64,000 nt of DNA from Arenibacter catalasegens (GCF_002909235.1 NZ_PHQQ01000029.1:1-64000), one strand, 5' to 3'. Positions 36,130 through 46,642 are shown, numbered from the stretch's first letter. Notes: generated by a model not told the origin, from the sequence alone. Program-made: numbers and translations.

Positions 36130-36573
36130 AGTTTTTATTTAGAACAAAGATAAATTTTTTAGAAAAGTTTATTTAGAAATTTCTTTAATTATTTCATCTA
36201 CGGCATTGTCCTAGGTTTTGCACCGCTGAAAAATAATGGATACTTAAGTAATTTAGAAATATTTATATCCCCCATAGCCAAAAGGACCAACTAAACTGCT
36301 ATGGTGATCTTTCAATCATAAAAGGAGCTTTGGCTGTTATCTATTAACTCATAATCTACTTTCGGATCCTAAGGCCAGCTCCAAAAGAAATGAGAAAAAG
36401 TAACTTGGGCAGTGAACTTCAATGTTAATTCGTCGGTAATAGGTGTAAAGTTAAAATTAAGATAACAGTAATAAATAGGCTTAATTTTATATGCCTATGA
36501 AAAAGGGGGTATTTTTTATTTATTGTGATATCTTTGACTGTACTAATAATTTACGTTCTAGAGAACTCCTAAC
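36130..36573. other. Intergenic region with promoter of the hybrid kinase
   Basis: No coding frame is supported. An exact -7 element TATCTTTG lies at 36529-36536, 37 bases before the hybrid kinase ATG. I see no other structure in the remaining AT-rich sequence. Confidence 0.5.
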
Positions 36574-38616
36574 ATGTCCTTTAAATTTTCAAAAAAAGAA
36601 CTAATATATCCTGTTGCTGTTTTTGCAGTTTTAATGATTGTTGTTACTCTTTTATGGAATCATTCATTGAATTCGGACAGAGAATTACTTAAAAGGGAGC
36701 TAGAGGTTAATGGACTTCTACAATCCCAATCATTTTTATCTTCTGGTCAAAATAGTATATTGGCCTTGGAGAATCTTATGGAACGTATGGAAATGAGCCA
36801 TGGGGATTATTTTCAATATTGGGAAGAGGATGCGCTACTTATTCTAAAGCAAAATCCATCCTTTAAATTTGTAGAATGGATAGATAGTTCACAAGTTATC
36901 AGAAAAATTTTGCCTTTAAAAGGAAATGAGGCCGCTTTGGGTTTGGACATTTCGAGAAATCCTCGGCAAGCGGAATGGATGAGGCATGTGAAGGATTCTT
37001 CTACCAATTTAACATCATGGACAGCCTTAACGCAGGGAGGCCATTCCTTTTTGGTAGATGTCCCCGTCTTTTTTGGAGGGAAGTTTCAAGGAACTATTAC
37101 AGCTGGAATGGATTTTACTGCGCCCTTTAATGAACTGGCAATAGGTATGAAAAACTACGCTATTGAAATTAAGGATGATAAGGGTGCCACTTTCTATACC
37201 TATAATAACCCAACACCGAGTGACTTTAGTGAAGACCTTATTTTTGTTAGGTCCTATGAGGTGGATGAATTTGATCAGCAAAATTGGACCTTTTATTTAA
37301 TGCCTCGCAGTAAAGCTATATTGGCAGAAAGGAAAATGTCGTCTAACAGTATTTTAATTTTTGGGATATTAATATCCCTGCTTATGAGTGCATTGCTTTA
37401 TTTTTATCAATCTTCCAGAATTGAAAACAAACGCTTTCGGGAATTAAATTTAAAACTTAAAAACACCAATAAAAGTATTAGGGATGAGCGGATAAAGGCG
37501 GAGCGGGCGTCCAAGGCCAAAACGGAGTTTGTGTCCAATATGAGCCATGAGATCAGAACCCCTTTAAATGCCATAATGGGTTTTATTGAGGTTTTAAAAG
37601 AGTCGAAAATTGATAGTTCTTTAATGGAGTATCTATCCTTGATGGATGTCTCTTCGAAAAAATTACTTTTGTTGGTGAACGATATTTTGGAAATAGACAA
37701 AATAGAATCTGGCCAAATAACGTTTAAAAAAGATGTCTTTTCCCCATCTGAGGAACTTAGGAATATTATTAGTATTTATGGTCCCAGTATTGAGGCTAAA
37801 GGGCTTTATGTGCGCTCCGATATGGATTCGGGTACAAAAACCCACGTTATAGGCGATGTTGGAAAATTTGGCCAGATCCTTACAAATCTTTTAAAGAATG
37901 CCTTAAAATTTACCGAGGAAGGCGGAATAGATATTACCTACGAGGAATATATACTCAAAAATGACCTTAATATTAGTATAGGTATAAAGGATTCTGGAAT
38001 AGGAATTCCAAAAAACAAGCTTAAAACCATTTTTGATAGGTTTACGCAAATAGATTCTGGTATTACAAAAAGACATGAAGGTAGCGGTCTTGGGTTATAT
38101 ATTACCTATCTTTTAATAGAACTGCTGGAAGGTCACATTGAAGTTGACAGTACAGAAGGTGTTGGTTCGGAGTTTATGATAACTTTCAGTTTTCCTATAA
38201 CGGAGGTACAACCGGAAATAATAGCGCCATTAGCAAATATTATAGATTTAAGTGGATTTAAGGTTTTAATTGTCGACGATAATAGGATAAATGTGTTAGT
38301 GCTCAAGAAGACCTTGGATACCTTTGGTATAAACACTTATTGGGTAGGCAATGGAAAGGAGGCCGTAGTTGCGGTAGCCGAAAACGAATATGATTTGGTC
38401 TTTATGGATATCCATATGCCAGAAATGGATGGTTTTGAGGCTACTGTGGAAATAAGGAAGTCCAATAAGGACATTATTATTATAGGTTTCTCTGCAGATG
38501 TTACCAAGGAAACGATCCAAGGGGCCATGGAAGTTGGAATGAACGACTACTTTACGAAACCAATTTCGTTCGATAAACTTAGGCAGAATTTATCCAATTA
38601 CCTTGTGAGGGTGTAG
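36574..38616 (+). CDS. Hybrid sensor histidine kinase / response regulator
   Basis: This 680-residue protein has an N-terminal membrane helix (about 12-30), a periplasmic sensor (about 31-245) in which PAS/CHASE-like segments are seen (FLVDVPVFFGGKFQGTITAGMD), a second helix (about 255-275), a DHp domain with NMSHEIRTPLNAIMGF (His near 322), HATPase boxes (LLKNALKFTEEGG, EGSGLGLYITYLLIELLEG), and a C-terminal receiver with Asp near 610 in LVFMDIHMPEMDGFEA and the Lys of FTKPISFDKL. No output domain is present, so it must pass the phosphate to another protein. It is a solitary gene. Confidence 0.92.
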   Translation: MSFKFSKKELIYPVAVFAVLMIVVTLLWNHSLNSDRELLKRELEVNGLLQSQSFLSSGQNSILALENLMERMEMSHGDYFQYWEEDALLILKQNPSFKFVEWIDSSQVIRKILPLKGNEAALGLDISRNPRQAEWMRHVKDSSTNLTSWTALTQGGHSFLVDVPVFFGGKFQGTITAGMDFTAPFNELAIGMKNYAIEIKDDKGATFYTYNNPTPSDFSEDLIFVRSYEVDEFDQQNWTFYLMPRSKAILAERKMSSNSILIFGILISLLMSALLYFYQSSRIENKRFRELNLKLKNTNKSIRDERIKAERASKAKTEFVSNMSHEIRTPLNAIMGFIEVLKESKIDSSLMEYLSLMDVSSKKLLLLVNDILEIDKIESGQITFKKDVFSPSEELRNIISIYGPSIEAKGLYVRSDMDSGTKTHVIGDVGKFGQILTNLLKNALKFTEEGGIDITYEEYILKNDLNISIGIKDSGIGIPKNKLKTIFDRFTQIDSGITKRHEGSGLGLYITYLLIELLEGHIEVDSTEGVGSEFMITFSFPITEVQPEIIAPLANIIDLSGFKVLIVDDNRINVLVLKKTLDTFGINTYWVGNGKEAVVAVAENEYDLVFMDIHMPEMDGFEATVEIRKSNKDIIIIGFSADVTKETIQGAMEVGMNDYFTKPISFDKLRQNLSNYLVRV

Positions 38617-39159
38617 TGCTTTTATCCTAGGCTACTTTATCTGTTTTAATTAATCCGCTTCAATAATTTCAGGATGATTGTACTTCAAGTTGCGTAGCTA
38701 AATTTTTAATTCAACCTATACTGTAAAGCGTTAATGGAATTTTTGTACCACTATAGAACAGTCTGCTAACAATCACATTGGCTAATTTAAAAGTAATATC
38801 TAAGTTATGATCAGGACGAAACGGTGCTATTCCTATTTTTTTGAAGATTATTACCAACAATATCAGCCTTAATGGTTAATTTCTCAATCCCTAAATCAAA
38901 ATACAGCAAAAAAAACCGATGCGACCATCGGTTTAGTTTAGCTAATTCAAATTATAAGAACGTATCCTTTTTTAGGTTACTGTAAAATAACACTAAATTG
39001 TAATTTGGTGTGTTAAGCTAAGACAGTCAATCGGTTAGGTTGGTGTTAAATATTAAACCATTTGCAGCAAAGCCAGTCTAATCTAAAAAAAATACTACTT
39101 TAGTACACCACCAAAAATGAATAATCAGGTGTACTTGCCGTTAACCAACAATTTTTATT
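38617..39159. other. Gene-free 543-base region with a minus-strand terminator
   Basis: No coding frame is supported. The region between 38935 and 39159 lies ahead of a strong minus-strand hairpin-plus-T terminator yet has no gene, so it may encode a small RNA. The left half (38617-38880) shows no recognisable structure. Confidence 0.4.
38908..38934 (-). terminator. Minus-strand rho-independent terminator with no known gene
   Basis: AAACCGATG (38913-38921) and CATCGGTTT (38926-38934) form a perfect 9-base stem with a CGAC loop. On the minus strand the stem is followed by a further run of T. No minus-strand gene precedes it within at least 225 bases. Confidence 0.7.
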
Positions 39160-39672
39160 ATGATAAAAAAAATTTTAATAGGCCTTGGTGCTGTATTGAT
39201 TTTGATTCAATTTATCCGCCCAGACAAGAATGATTCTGATGATACTGCTTACAGTATGTTCAATAAATATGAGGTTTCTGAAGATGTGAAGTATGTCTTG
39301 GATGTCTCCTGTATGGATTGCCATTCCAATAAAACGGAATATCCCTGGTACTCCAATGTTCAGCCTGTGGCCTGGTTTTTAAATGATCATGTGGTAGACG
39401 GCAAAAAACATTTAAATTTTTCAAACTTCACAAAATTGCCTTTGGCTATTCAATATCACAAATTCGAGGAGATTGTTGAAATGGTGGAAGAGAAGGAAAT
39501 GCCAATACCCTCATATACCTATTTAGGACTTCATCCAGAAGCCAATCTTACCCAGGGGCAACAGGATAAAATTATGGATTGGTCTAAGGCTCAAATGGCA
39601 TATTTAAAGGCTAGTTATCCGGCTGATAGTTTGGTAAGGAAGAAAAGGCCCGAGAAATCCCCTTCAAAATAA
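39160..39672 (+). CDS. Haem-binding domain protein (c-type cytochrome-like)
   Basis: This 170-residue protein has an N-terminal membrane anchor (IKKILIGLGAVLILIQFI) and a single CMDCHS haem-attachment motif (CxxCH) near residue 51. WYSNVQPVAWFLNDHVVDGKKHLNFS and a late MPIPSY segment, which may supply the axial Met, follow. This is the haem-bd (DUF1924-like) pattern seen in many Bacteroidota proteins. It is probably exposed in the periplasm, in electron transfer or haem sensing. The C-terminus is Lys-rich. Confidence 0.85.
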   Translation: MIKKILIGLGAVLILIQFIRPDKNDSDDTAYSMFNKYEVSEDVKYVLDVSCMDCHSNKTEYPWYSNVQPVAWFLNDHVVDGKKHLNFSNFTKLPLAIQYHKFEEIVEMVEEKEMPIPSYTYLGLHPEANLTQGQQDKIMDWSKAQMAYLKASYPADSLVRKKRPEKSPSK

Positions 39673-39975
39673 AATTTCAGGACACGACCTTAATAGGCAG
39701 CTTTTGAAGGCAGATTGGCCCTGTGTGTGTCTTTGGTAGGCAACATTGGAGTTATCTATATTTGAACTTAAGAGTTACCCAACATTTCTTCAATTATAAT
39801 ATATTAATATTTTGGAATCTTGGTCCTTTTTTATCAAAGGGCAACGTAATGGTCACCGCTTTTGGCAGTGACCATATTTTTTGTCCAGGCAGTAGTGGAA
39901 AAATAAATTTCTTTTTTTTCATTAAAACCTAGGGTGGTCCAATTAGTTTACGTCATATCTAATATAACAGGCATA
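39673..39975. other. Intergenic region before fecR-like gene
   Basis: The only clear element is the terminator-like hairpin at 39849-39882. A short frame in it has no protein-like features. Confidence 0.4.
39849..39882 (+). terminator. Terminator-like hairpin upstream of the FecR gene
   Basis: ATGGTCAC (39849-39856) pairs with GTGACCAT (39868-39875), with an internal GC/GC pairing, and ATTTTTT follows. It lies 177 bases after the haem-binding gene, so it may end a long 3' untranslated region or a separate short transcript, or act on the FecR leader. Confidence 0.62.
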
Positions 39976-41127
39976 ATGATTCCATCGGATATAGAAAAAG
40001 GTATACAAAGATACCTAGCGAAAACGGCAAGTGAACAAGAATTGAAAGAATTGGAGTATTGGTTACAGGACCCGTACAACAAAGAAAGCTTCAATGACTA
40101 CGTTTTATTGCACCATGCCATTAATATGGGACTTAATAAGGTTGATAATCAACCTATTAAGAATCGCTTGCTTGGTAAAATTAGGAAAAAGAAATCTGGA
40201 ATATACAGGTTGCAACCGCGAATGCTGCTTAAATTAGTTGCTGTAGTATTTTTACTCCTTGGATTTGGTTATTTTTTTGAACAAAAATTCAATGAAACTA
40301 ATGTAGAGGAATTAATAGACGCCAACCAGATTACACTTCAGTTGGATAATGGAAATATAGAGGTCATTAGTGAAGATGGTAAGCGAAAGATAATTGATGC
40401 AGAAGGAAATGAGGTTGGAGTACAAAAAGGAAATACACTTAACTATAATGAAGGCGTTGATTCGGAAAAACTAATACATAACCAGCTAAATATTCCCAAT
40501 GGAAAGCAATTTGAATTGGTCCTGTCAGATGGCAGTAGTGTATTTCTTAATTCAGGATCTTCCATAAAGTATCCAGTTAAATTCTTGCCGGGCAAGACCA
40601 GAGAGGTAGTCTTGACTGGAGAGGCCTATTTTGCCATTGCAAAAGATAGCATTGATCCATTTATTGTGAATATAAACGATTTAAAAGTACGGGTTTTGGG
40701 TACAGAATTCAATCTTTCCTCTTACCCTGAAGATACACTGGTTACTACAGTTTTGGTCAATGGATCGGTTGGGCTTTACAACGGTGATGTTTATGGGCCG
40801 TCAACTACCACTTTTATGAAGCCCGGTTTTAGGGGGGTTTATGACCATTCCAGTGGTAACATATCTCTGGACGAGGTAGACACTAGTCTGTATACCAGTT
40901 GGAAATCGGGAAAAATGGTGTTCAGAAGTATGCAGTTTAAAAATATCATTAAAAAATTGGAGCGCACTTACAATGTTAGGATTGTAAATAATAATAAAGA
41001 ACTGGGCGAACAGTATTTTAGTGCCAGTTTCGACAAGGATGAGCTAATGGAACAAATCTTCGCTTCCTTTAGAACAAGCTATAGGTTTGCCTATACGATT
41101 GAAAATGATAAAATAACCATAAACTAA
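39976..41127 (+). CDS. FecR-family anti-sigma factor
   Basis: This 383-residue protein has a cytoplasmic N-terminus (DIEKGIQRYLAKTASEQELKELEYWL) that would bind an ECF sigma factor, one membrane helix (about 81-100), a periplasmic FecR domain (FELVLSDGSSVFLNSGSSIKYP and REVVLTGEAYFAIAKD) and a C-terminal DUF4974 segment (FRSMQFKNIIKKLERTYNVRIV). It is set to sense the STN domain of the SusC encoded next. The ATG at 39976 is chosen over a GTG at 39934. Its sigma factor is not adjacent; the nearest is at 52.4-53.0 kb. Confidence 0.9.
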   Translation: MIPSDIEKGIQRYLAKTASEQELKELEYWLQDPYNKESFNDYVLLHHAINMGLNKVDNQPIKNRLLGKIRKKKSGIYRLQPRMLLKLVAVVFLLLGFGYFFEQKFNETNVEELIDANQITLQLDNGNIEVISEDGKRKIIDAEGNEVGVQKGNTLNYNEGVDSEKLIHNQLNIPNGKQFELVLSDGSSVFLNSGSSIKYPVKFLPGKTREVVLTGEAYFAIAKDSIDPFIVNINDLKVRVLGTEFNLSSYPEDTLVTTVLVNGSVGLYNGDVYGPSTTTFMKPGFRGVYDHSSGNISLDEVDTSLYTSWKSGKMVFRSMQFKNIIKKLERTYNVRIVNNNKELGEQYFSASFDKDELMEQIFASFRTSYRFAYTIENDKITIN

Positions 41128-41181
41128 ACTAGATTACCAGATGAATTAAAAAAAATAAACCGCAAATAAATTCAAAAAAAA

Positions 41182-41207
41182 CTGGAAGATGCGCGAACAT
41201 CTCCCAG
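41182..41207 (+). ncRNA. Leader stem-loop upstream of the first susC
   Basis: CTGGAAGATG and CATCTCCCAG form a 10-base stem with one mismatch around the loop CGCGAA, 51 bases before the SusC ATG. A related hairpin with the same CGCGAA loop lies before the second susC (46995-47024). Confidence 0.5.
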
Positions 41208-41258
41208 CAAGAAATTTTAGAGTAAATAAATACTCATCTAAATAATCAATACAAAAAT

Positions 41259-44200
41259 ATGAAAATCCTTTTTAAAATTAGGGGTAGGCAGCTATGCCCC
41301 CCGGAATTTAGTTTAAAAATGAAGTTAACTACCATTTTACTCTTCATTGCACTATTTAATATTAGGGCTAATAACTATGCCCAAAATACGCGAATAAGCC
41401 TGGATCTTAAAGAGGTCTCCATTGAAAAAGTCTTAAATGAGATTGAGGCCCATACAGAATTTAAATTTCTGTATAATTTAAAAGATGTGGATATCAGTAA
41501 ACTTGTTACCCTTAAGGTTAACAAAGAAAAGGTTAGGAATATATTGCAAACGCTTTTTCTCAATACTAATGTGTCCTATGAGGTATTGGACAAACATATT
41601 ATCCTAAAAAGAAACGAGAAGAAATACATTAAAAGTGTCCCCATTAAATCCGATACTCCGGTACAATCGGAAGTCCAAGGAATTGTTAAGGACAGCGATG
41701 GTATAATCTTAGCGGGTGCAAATGTGGTTATAAAAGGAACAACCAAAGGGGTGGTTACCGATTTTGATGGCTATTTTAGTATTGCTGTACCCAATTCGCA
41801 AACTGTTCTTGTCTTCTCCTATATAGGAATGGAGACCAAGGAGGTTGTAGTGGGGAACAACACTAATTTAGATGTTGTGATGGACCCTTCTGCCCAAAAA
41901 ATGGACGAGGTAATTGTTACCGCACTGGGAATGAAGCGAGAAAAAAGAGCTTTGGGATACTCTGTAGGAGAGGTCGATGGCGAAGAAATGAACTTGGTAC
42001 CTCAAGAAAATGCCTTGGGTGGATTGAGTAGTAGGGTTTCTGGTTTGGATATTCGAAGATCTGGGAACGACTTAAATGCGGAAACCCATGTGTATATCAG
42101 GGGTAGAACTTCTTTGTCTGGAAATGATGAGCCTTTGGTTGTTGTAGATGGTTCACCTGTTGGGAGTACTGCTGTTTTGGGCAATATAAGCGCTATGAAT
42201 ATTAAGAGTGTTTCCATATTAAAAGGAGCAAGTGCAGCTGCACTTTACGGTTCCAGAGCAGGTAACGGGGTAATCCTTGTTACTACTAAATCTGGTGAGG
42301 GTCTTAAAAAAGGGATTGGGGTTTCATTCTCATCTACAGTCACTTTGAATACGCCCTATAAATATTTTGAAACTCAGGATAGATTTACCAACGGGCAAAG
42401 GGGAATTTTTGATGAAGCCACATGGCAACACTGGTACGGCCCAGAAGAAGGCGGCTCAGCGGTACAATGGAATAGCAATGGTGAAGCAGTACCATTAAAG
42501 TTTTATAAGAACCCCCAGAAAGATTACTTTAGAACGGGAGTAACCACAATAAACGATGCAAGTATAAGTGGGAATTATGATAAGGGTAACTTTAGATTAG
42601 CAATATCCCATTTGAAAGGAGAAGGTTACTCTCCAGGCACCGAACTTCAAAAGCTTGGTTTCCGACTAAATACAGCCTATAAAATAACGGATAATGTAAC
42701 CGTTTCCACCAATTTTGATGTTTCGAACCCCAATTCTGATAATAATCCAATTCGATATCTAAGTGGTGATAATCAATATTTTGATTTATTCAATATCGCA
42801 CCACATATAAATATCAATGACCTAAACGGAGATTATTGGGAAACACCGAACGTTGCACAACGCAAGGTTACAGATGGTTACAACAACCCTTGGTTTTCCG
42901 CCAATGAACGGAAAAACAAATTTGACAAACTAAGTGGTTTTGGGAATATTAAGCTAGACTGGGAAATTACCTCCAATTTCAAAGCTATGGGGCGTGTAGC
43001 TTATAGTGGTAATTACAATAAAGAGGAAACTTTAAAACCATGGTCTTTTCAAGGATTTGGTGGTGGAACAACAAAACCAACAGGGGCGTATAACCTAGAT
43101 AATAGTAGTTCTAAGGAAACTAACGTAGATGTTTTGTTTTCCTATGATAAGAAATTTGGAGATTTCCGTATATCTCCTTCTGTAGGCGGAAATATATTGA
43201 ATAGTGAAGTTAACACCTATAGTTCTGGAGGTGACAATTTGGTGCTTCCTGGGTTGTTTACCCTATCCAATGTAACCAGAGGAGGTCTAGAATACAATAG
43301 CGGAACTTTTAAAAAGGCGGTATACAGTGTTTATGGGATGGCTACATTGAGCTATAAAAATATGCTCTACTTGGATTTAACGGCACGTAACGATTGGTCC
43401 AGTACCCTTCCTAAGGAGAACAGTTCTTACTTTTACCCTTCCGCTTCTGGAAGTGTTCTGGTTTCTGAAATGTTCCAAATGCCATCTTGGATTTCGTTGC
43501 TTAAATTACGCTCTGGATGGGCTGAGGTAGGAAAAGATACTGATCCTTATTTAATCCACCCAACTTTAACCCAGGGATATTGGGGCAATGATTTCACCTA
43601 TTCACTTCCAAGCAGTATGCCAAATACCAAGCTAAAGCCAGAAATAGCTACTTCTTATGAGGTAGGTGCGGATTTAGGTTTCTTTAAGGGTAGATTGGGA
43701 CTGGAGGCTACCTATTACAAGACTCAAAACAAAAACCAAATTTTAAATGTGAATGTCTCTCCACTTACAGGGTATACCAGTACCACCATTAATGCAGGGA
43801 ATGTGGAAAATTACGGATTTGAATTTGGATTAAATATGGTTCCTATTAGAACGGAAGATCTTGAATGGAACATGAACTTTAATTTCACCACACAGGAAAG
43901 TAAACTTGTAGAATTGGTTGACGGTATTGACCTTGTTAGGTTTGGTGGAGGAACTGATGGTGGTGCTCATACAAAAGTAGGAGGAATCATTGGAGATATG
44001 TATTCCCCTTATATAAGAAAGGTAGAGGAAGGTGAGTATGCGGGATGGAATATATTGGATTCCAATGGCAGATGGGATGTCGATAGAAATCGGGAAAACC
44101 AAATTAAGGTTGGAAATTTCAATAACGATTTTGCTGTTGGGATGAACACTTCTATTCGATATAAGAACTTTACGCTATCCGCTAGTTTCGACTGGAGGCA

Positions 44201-44828
44201 GGGTGGAGATTTCTACTCCGAATCTATGAAAAGAATGGCACGTTCGGGAAAAATAGAGGACTGGCAAAATGGGATCAGTTCAAGTACTTATTCAGGGATC
44301 TTAGATGCTAATTCTTATGCGGATGGGGCAACATTAGCCAATGAAATCAAATCAAACCCTATTTATAGAGATAATGATGTTTGGGTTGGTGGACGAAATG
44401 AAGAGTTAGGTGGATTTGAATTTAACGGAAATTATAACGGAGCTTTCTTTCCAGGGGTAATAGACAATGGCGATGGTACCTATACCGAAAATTTTGGGGA
44501 TGCTGGCACAAAATTATTTGATGCCTATAGAGTAGTAGAGTCTAGCGGTAGTTTTTGGAGAACCGGATACGCTTTTATGTATGATGCATCCTTTGTTAAG
44601 TTAAGGGATATTACCATGACCTATGCATTGCCTGCTCAAGTAGCTAAATTTATTTCGGCAGATAATGTGGCCATTTCCGTTTATGCCAAAAATATTATGC
44701 TTTGGACCGCAGCCGGTATCGGAATCGACCCTGAACTAGCCTATGACCAAGGAGCTCAAGGGTTTGAAGAATGGAATGTGGCCCCTTGGACCGCCCCAGT
44801 AGGCCTTAGACTAAACATAAGTTTCTAA
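41259..44828 (+). CDS. SusC/RagA-type TonB-linked outer-membrane transporter with STN signalling domain
   Basis: This 1189-residue transporter has an export signal after a basic CPP-containing leader (about 1-40), an STN domain (about 45-125, ISLDLKEVSIEKVLNEIEAHTEF), a carboxypeptidase-like domain (about 135-225), a plug (VYIRGRTSLSGNDEPLVVVDG; ILKGASAAALYGSRAGNGVI) and a 22-strand-type barrel. SusC proteins import large substrates with a SusD lid. The STN domain means it can signal to FecR. It is followed by its SusD partner after 12 bases. Confidence 0.94.
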   Translation: MKILFKIRGRQLCPPEFSLKMKLTTILLFIALFNIRANNYAQNTRISLDLKEVSIEKVLNEIEAHTEFKFLYNLKDVDISKLVTLKVNKEKVRNILQTLFLNTNVSYEVLDKHIILKRNEKKYIKSVPIKSDTPVQSEVQGIVKDSDGIILAGANVVIKGTTKGVVTDFDGYFSIAVPNSQTVLVFSYIGMETKEVVVGNNTNLDVVMDPSAQKMDEVIVTALGMKREKRALGYSVGEVDGEEMNLVPQENALGGLSSRVSGLDIRRSGNDLNAETHVYIRGRTSLSGNDEPLVVVDGSPVGSTAVLGNISAMNIKSVSILKGASAAALYGSRAGNGVILVTTKSGEGLKKGIGVSFSSTVTLNTPYKYFETQDRFTNGQRGIFDEATWQHWYGPEEGGSAVQWNSNGEAVPLKFYKNPQKDYFRTGVTTINDASISGNYDKGNFRLAISHLKGEGYSPGTELQKLGFRLNTAYKITDNVTVSTNFDVSNPNSDNNPIRYLSGDNQYFDLFNIAPHININDLNGDYWETPNVAQRKVTDGYNNPWFSANERKNKFDKLSGFGNIKLDWEITSNFKAMGRVAYSGNYNKEETLKPWSFQGFGGGTTKPTGAYNLDNSSSKETNVDVLFSYDKKFGDFRISPSVGGNILNSEVNTYSSGGDNLVLPGLFTLSNVTRGGLEYNSGTFKKAVYSVYGMATLSYKNMLYLDLTARNDWSSTLPKENSSYFYPSASGSVLVSEMFQMPSWISLLKLRSGWAEVGKDTDPYLIHPTLTQGYWGNDFTYSLPSSMPNTKLKPEIATSYEVGADLGFFKGRLGLEATYYKTQNKNQILNVNVSPLTGYTSTTINAGNVENYGFEFGLNMVPIRTEDLEWNMNFNFTTQESKLVELVDGIDLVRFGGGTDGGAHTKVGGIIGDMYSPYIRKVEEGEYAGWNILDSNGRWDVDRNRENQIKVGNFNNDFAVGMNTSIRYKNFTLSASFDWRQGGDFYSESMKRMARSGKIEDWQNGISSSTYSGILDANSYADGATLANEIKSNPIYRDNDVWVGGRNEELGGFEFNGNYNGAFFPGVIDNGDGTYTENFGDAGTKLFDAYRVVESSGSFWRTGYAFMYDASFVKLRDITMTYALPAQVAKFISADNVAISVYAKNIMLWTAAGIGIDPELAYDQGAQGFEEWNVAPWTAPVGLRLNISF

Positions 44829-44840
44829 AAAAAAATAAAG

Positions 44841-46577
44841 ATGACTAGAATAAAGAATAATATAATTGCACTGTTACTGCCAATGGTAGTACTTTTTGCT
44901 ACATCGTGCTCCGAATCTTTGGAGGAGATAAATGTAAGCCCTAATAGTTTGCCGGATACTGAGATAGACATTAAATTCGTTCTTACCGGTATTTTGTCCC
45001 AATCTGCAACGATGACTTCTGAGCTTAATATGGGTGCGGCAGAGATTACTGCTACCACCCAATATTTGCAACGTGATTTTACGAGTTACGACCGATTTAA
45101 TTTTAATTGGCAGGCTTCGAGTTATGCTGGCTATTACGAACCTTTAAAAGATAGTAAATATATCTTCGATCGGGCAGAGAAGGAAAAGACAGGGAAGGTA
45201 AAAGATTACTATCAGGGGGTTGCACTAATCATGAAATCTTATTGGTATGGGATGTTAACGTCTCTTTTTGGTGATTTGCCTTATACGAATGCCCTATTAG
45301 CAGAAAATGGAGGGGAGGAATTTTTTAAACCCGTATATGATGATCAACTGACCATTTTTAAGGGAATAATAAATGATTTGGCAGAAGCAAATACCCTTCT
45401 AAAGGGAGCCGGGGTCATTCAAGAAGTTGCTGATGCAGACCTTGTATATCATGGGGATGCCTTGAAGTGGAGAAAGTTTGCAAATTCTTTACGCCTAAGG
45501 TATTACATGCGTTTATCAGAAAAGGGAGGTATCGATATTAATCCAGCTGCAGAAATTTCAGCTATAGTAGGGAATAGTGCTGAGTATCCTATTTTAGCAA
45601 ACAATGACGACAATGCGGGCATTGCATTTGTGGGAACTAATAGCGATAACAGTTGGTACGGAGGCCCCTTAAGAAGTAGTAACCGCTCTGAATTTTATCG
45701 TAGAAAACCATCAGCTACCATTGTTGATGATTTGACCGCCCTGGGCGATCCAAGACTAACATCTTGGGTGAGACCAGTAGATGTTCAAATTTTTGAGGGG
45801 GCCACCGATGAAATTGTAGAGGAAAGTGGCGTGTTAAAACGATATACCACTGTAGATGTTAACGCAATAAATAATGATGGAAATAAGGAGAACGATTTGA
45901 ATACCTCCCTTTTTGTTGGTTTGCCAGTTGCCTTAACGGATCCTAATCAATTTCAGAAATTTGCGGATGGTATCAATGCTAATGAGGTAATTGCGACTCT
46001 AGATGGAAGCGTCTATCTTGCTGCGGCATCTAACCCTCATGCTTCGTATCTAACTGAAATGTACGCAGAGGATGCCAATCCAATGGTAAAGTCAGTACTA
46101 ATGAATGCTGCTGAGGTACAATTTATCTTGGCTGAGGCAAGTGTTCGAGGGTGGGTATCTAACAGTGCCTTAGATTATTACAATAGTGGTATTCAATTGT
46201 CAATGGGGCAGTATGGAATTTCGGACGGAGATCCATCTGCGGTGTATGATAAAGCGAACAACACCCTTATTCCTTTTGATCAAGGAGTGTATATGGCACA
46301 GGCACAACAAATCTTTAATGATGCCTCAGATAAAATGGAGCCTATTATGCACCAAAAATGGATTTCTCAATGGCTTACTCCTGAATCATGGTTCGATTGG
46401 CGTAGAACAGGACTTCCAAATTTAAGTGTCAACATTATAGCAGGGACTAAGGGACAAGAGATTCCTGTTAGGTTTTATTATGATGATCCTTTTAATGAAG
46501 AGAATATGTTGCAAGCAATTGGTAAATTGCAGCCTGCTGAAAACGATCAGTGGTCTAAAATGTGGCTACTGCAATAG
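44841..46577 (+). CDS. SusD/RagB-family lipoprotein, partner of first SusC
   Basis: This 578-residue surface lipoprotein has a lipobox (LFATSC, about residue 23) and the SusD-like helical fold, with paired TPR-like helices (YYQGVALIMKSYWYGMLTSLFGDLPY, LKWRKFANSLRLRYYMRLSEKGG). The C-terminal region has MHQKWISQWLTPESWFDWRRTGLP. It resembles the SusD-like_2 group. It should cap the SusC barrel and choose the substrate. No carbohydrate-active enzyme gene is adjacent, so the ligand, possibly a peptide, is unknown. Confidence 0.92.
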   Translation: MTRIKNNIIALLLPMVVLFATSCSESLEEINVSPNSLPDTEIDIKFVLTGILSQSATMTSELNMGAAEITATTQYLQRDFTSYDRFNFNWQASSYAGYYEPLKDSKYIFDRAEKEKTGKVKDYYQGVALIMKSYWYGMLTSLFGDLPYTNALLAENGGEEFFKPVYDDQLTIFKGIINDLAEANTLLKGAGVIQEVADADLVYHGDALKWRKFANSLRLRYYMRLSEKGGIDINPAAEISAIVGNSAEYPILANNDDNAGIAFVGTNSDNSWYGGPLRSSNRSEFYRRKPSATIVDDLTALGDPRLTSWVRPVDVQIFEGATDEIVEESGVLKRYTTVDVNAINNDGNKENDLNTSLFVGLPVALTDPNQFQKFADGINANEVIATLDGSVYLAAASNPHASYLTEMYAEDANPMVKSVLMNAAEVQFILAEASVRGWVSNSALDYYNSGIQLSMGQYGISDGDPSAVYDKANNTLIPFDQGVYMAQAQQIFNDASDKMEPIMHQKWISQWLTPESWFDWRRTGLPNLSVNIIAGTKGQEIPVRFYYDDPFNEENMLQAIGKLQPAENDQWSKMWLLQ

Positions 46578-46601
46578 TATACTTTTTTAACAATATTTTA
46601 C

Positions 46602-46642
46602 CCAGGCTTGGTTGCAAATTGCATCCAGGCCTGGTTTTTTTT
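46602..46642 (+). terminator. Terminator after the first SusD
   Basis: CCAGGC (46602-46607) pairs with GCCTGG (46629-46634), with further inner TGG/CCA and GC/GC pairs, and eight T follow. Confidence 0.8.

Noticed and set aside
39723-39932. 69-codon plus-strand frame before the FecR gene
   Set aside because: The product has no protein-like pattern and covers the hairpin at 39849-39882.
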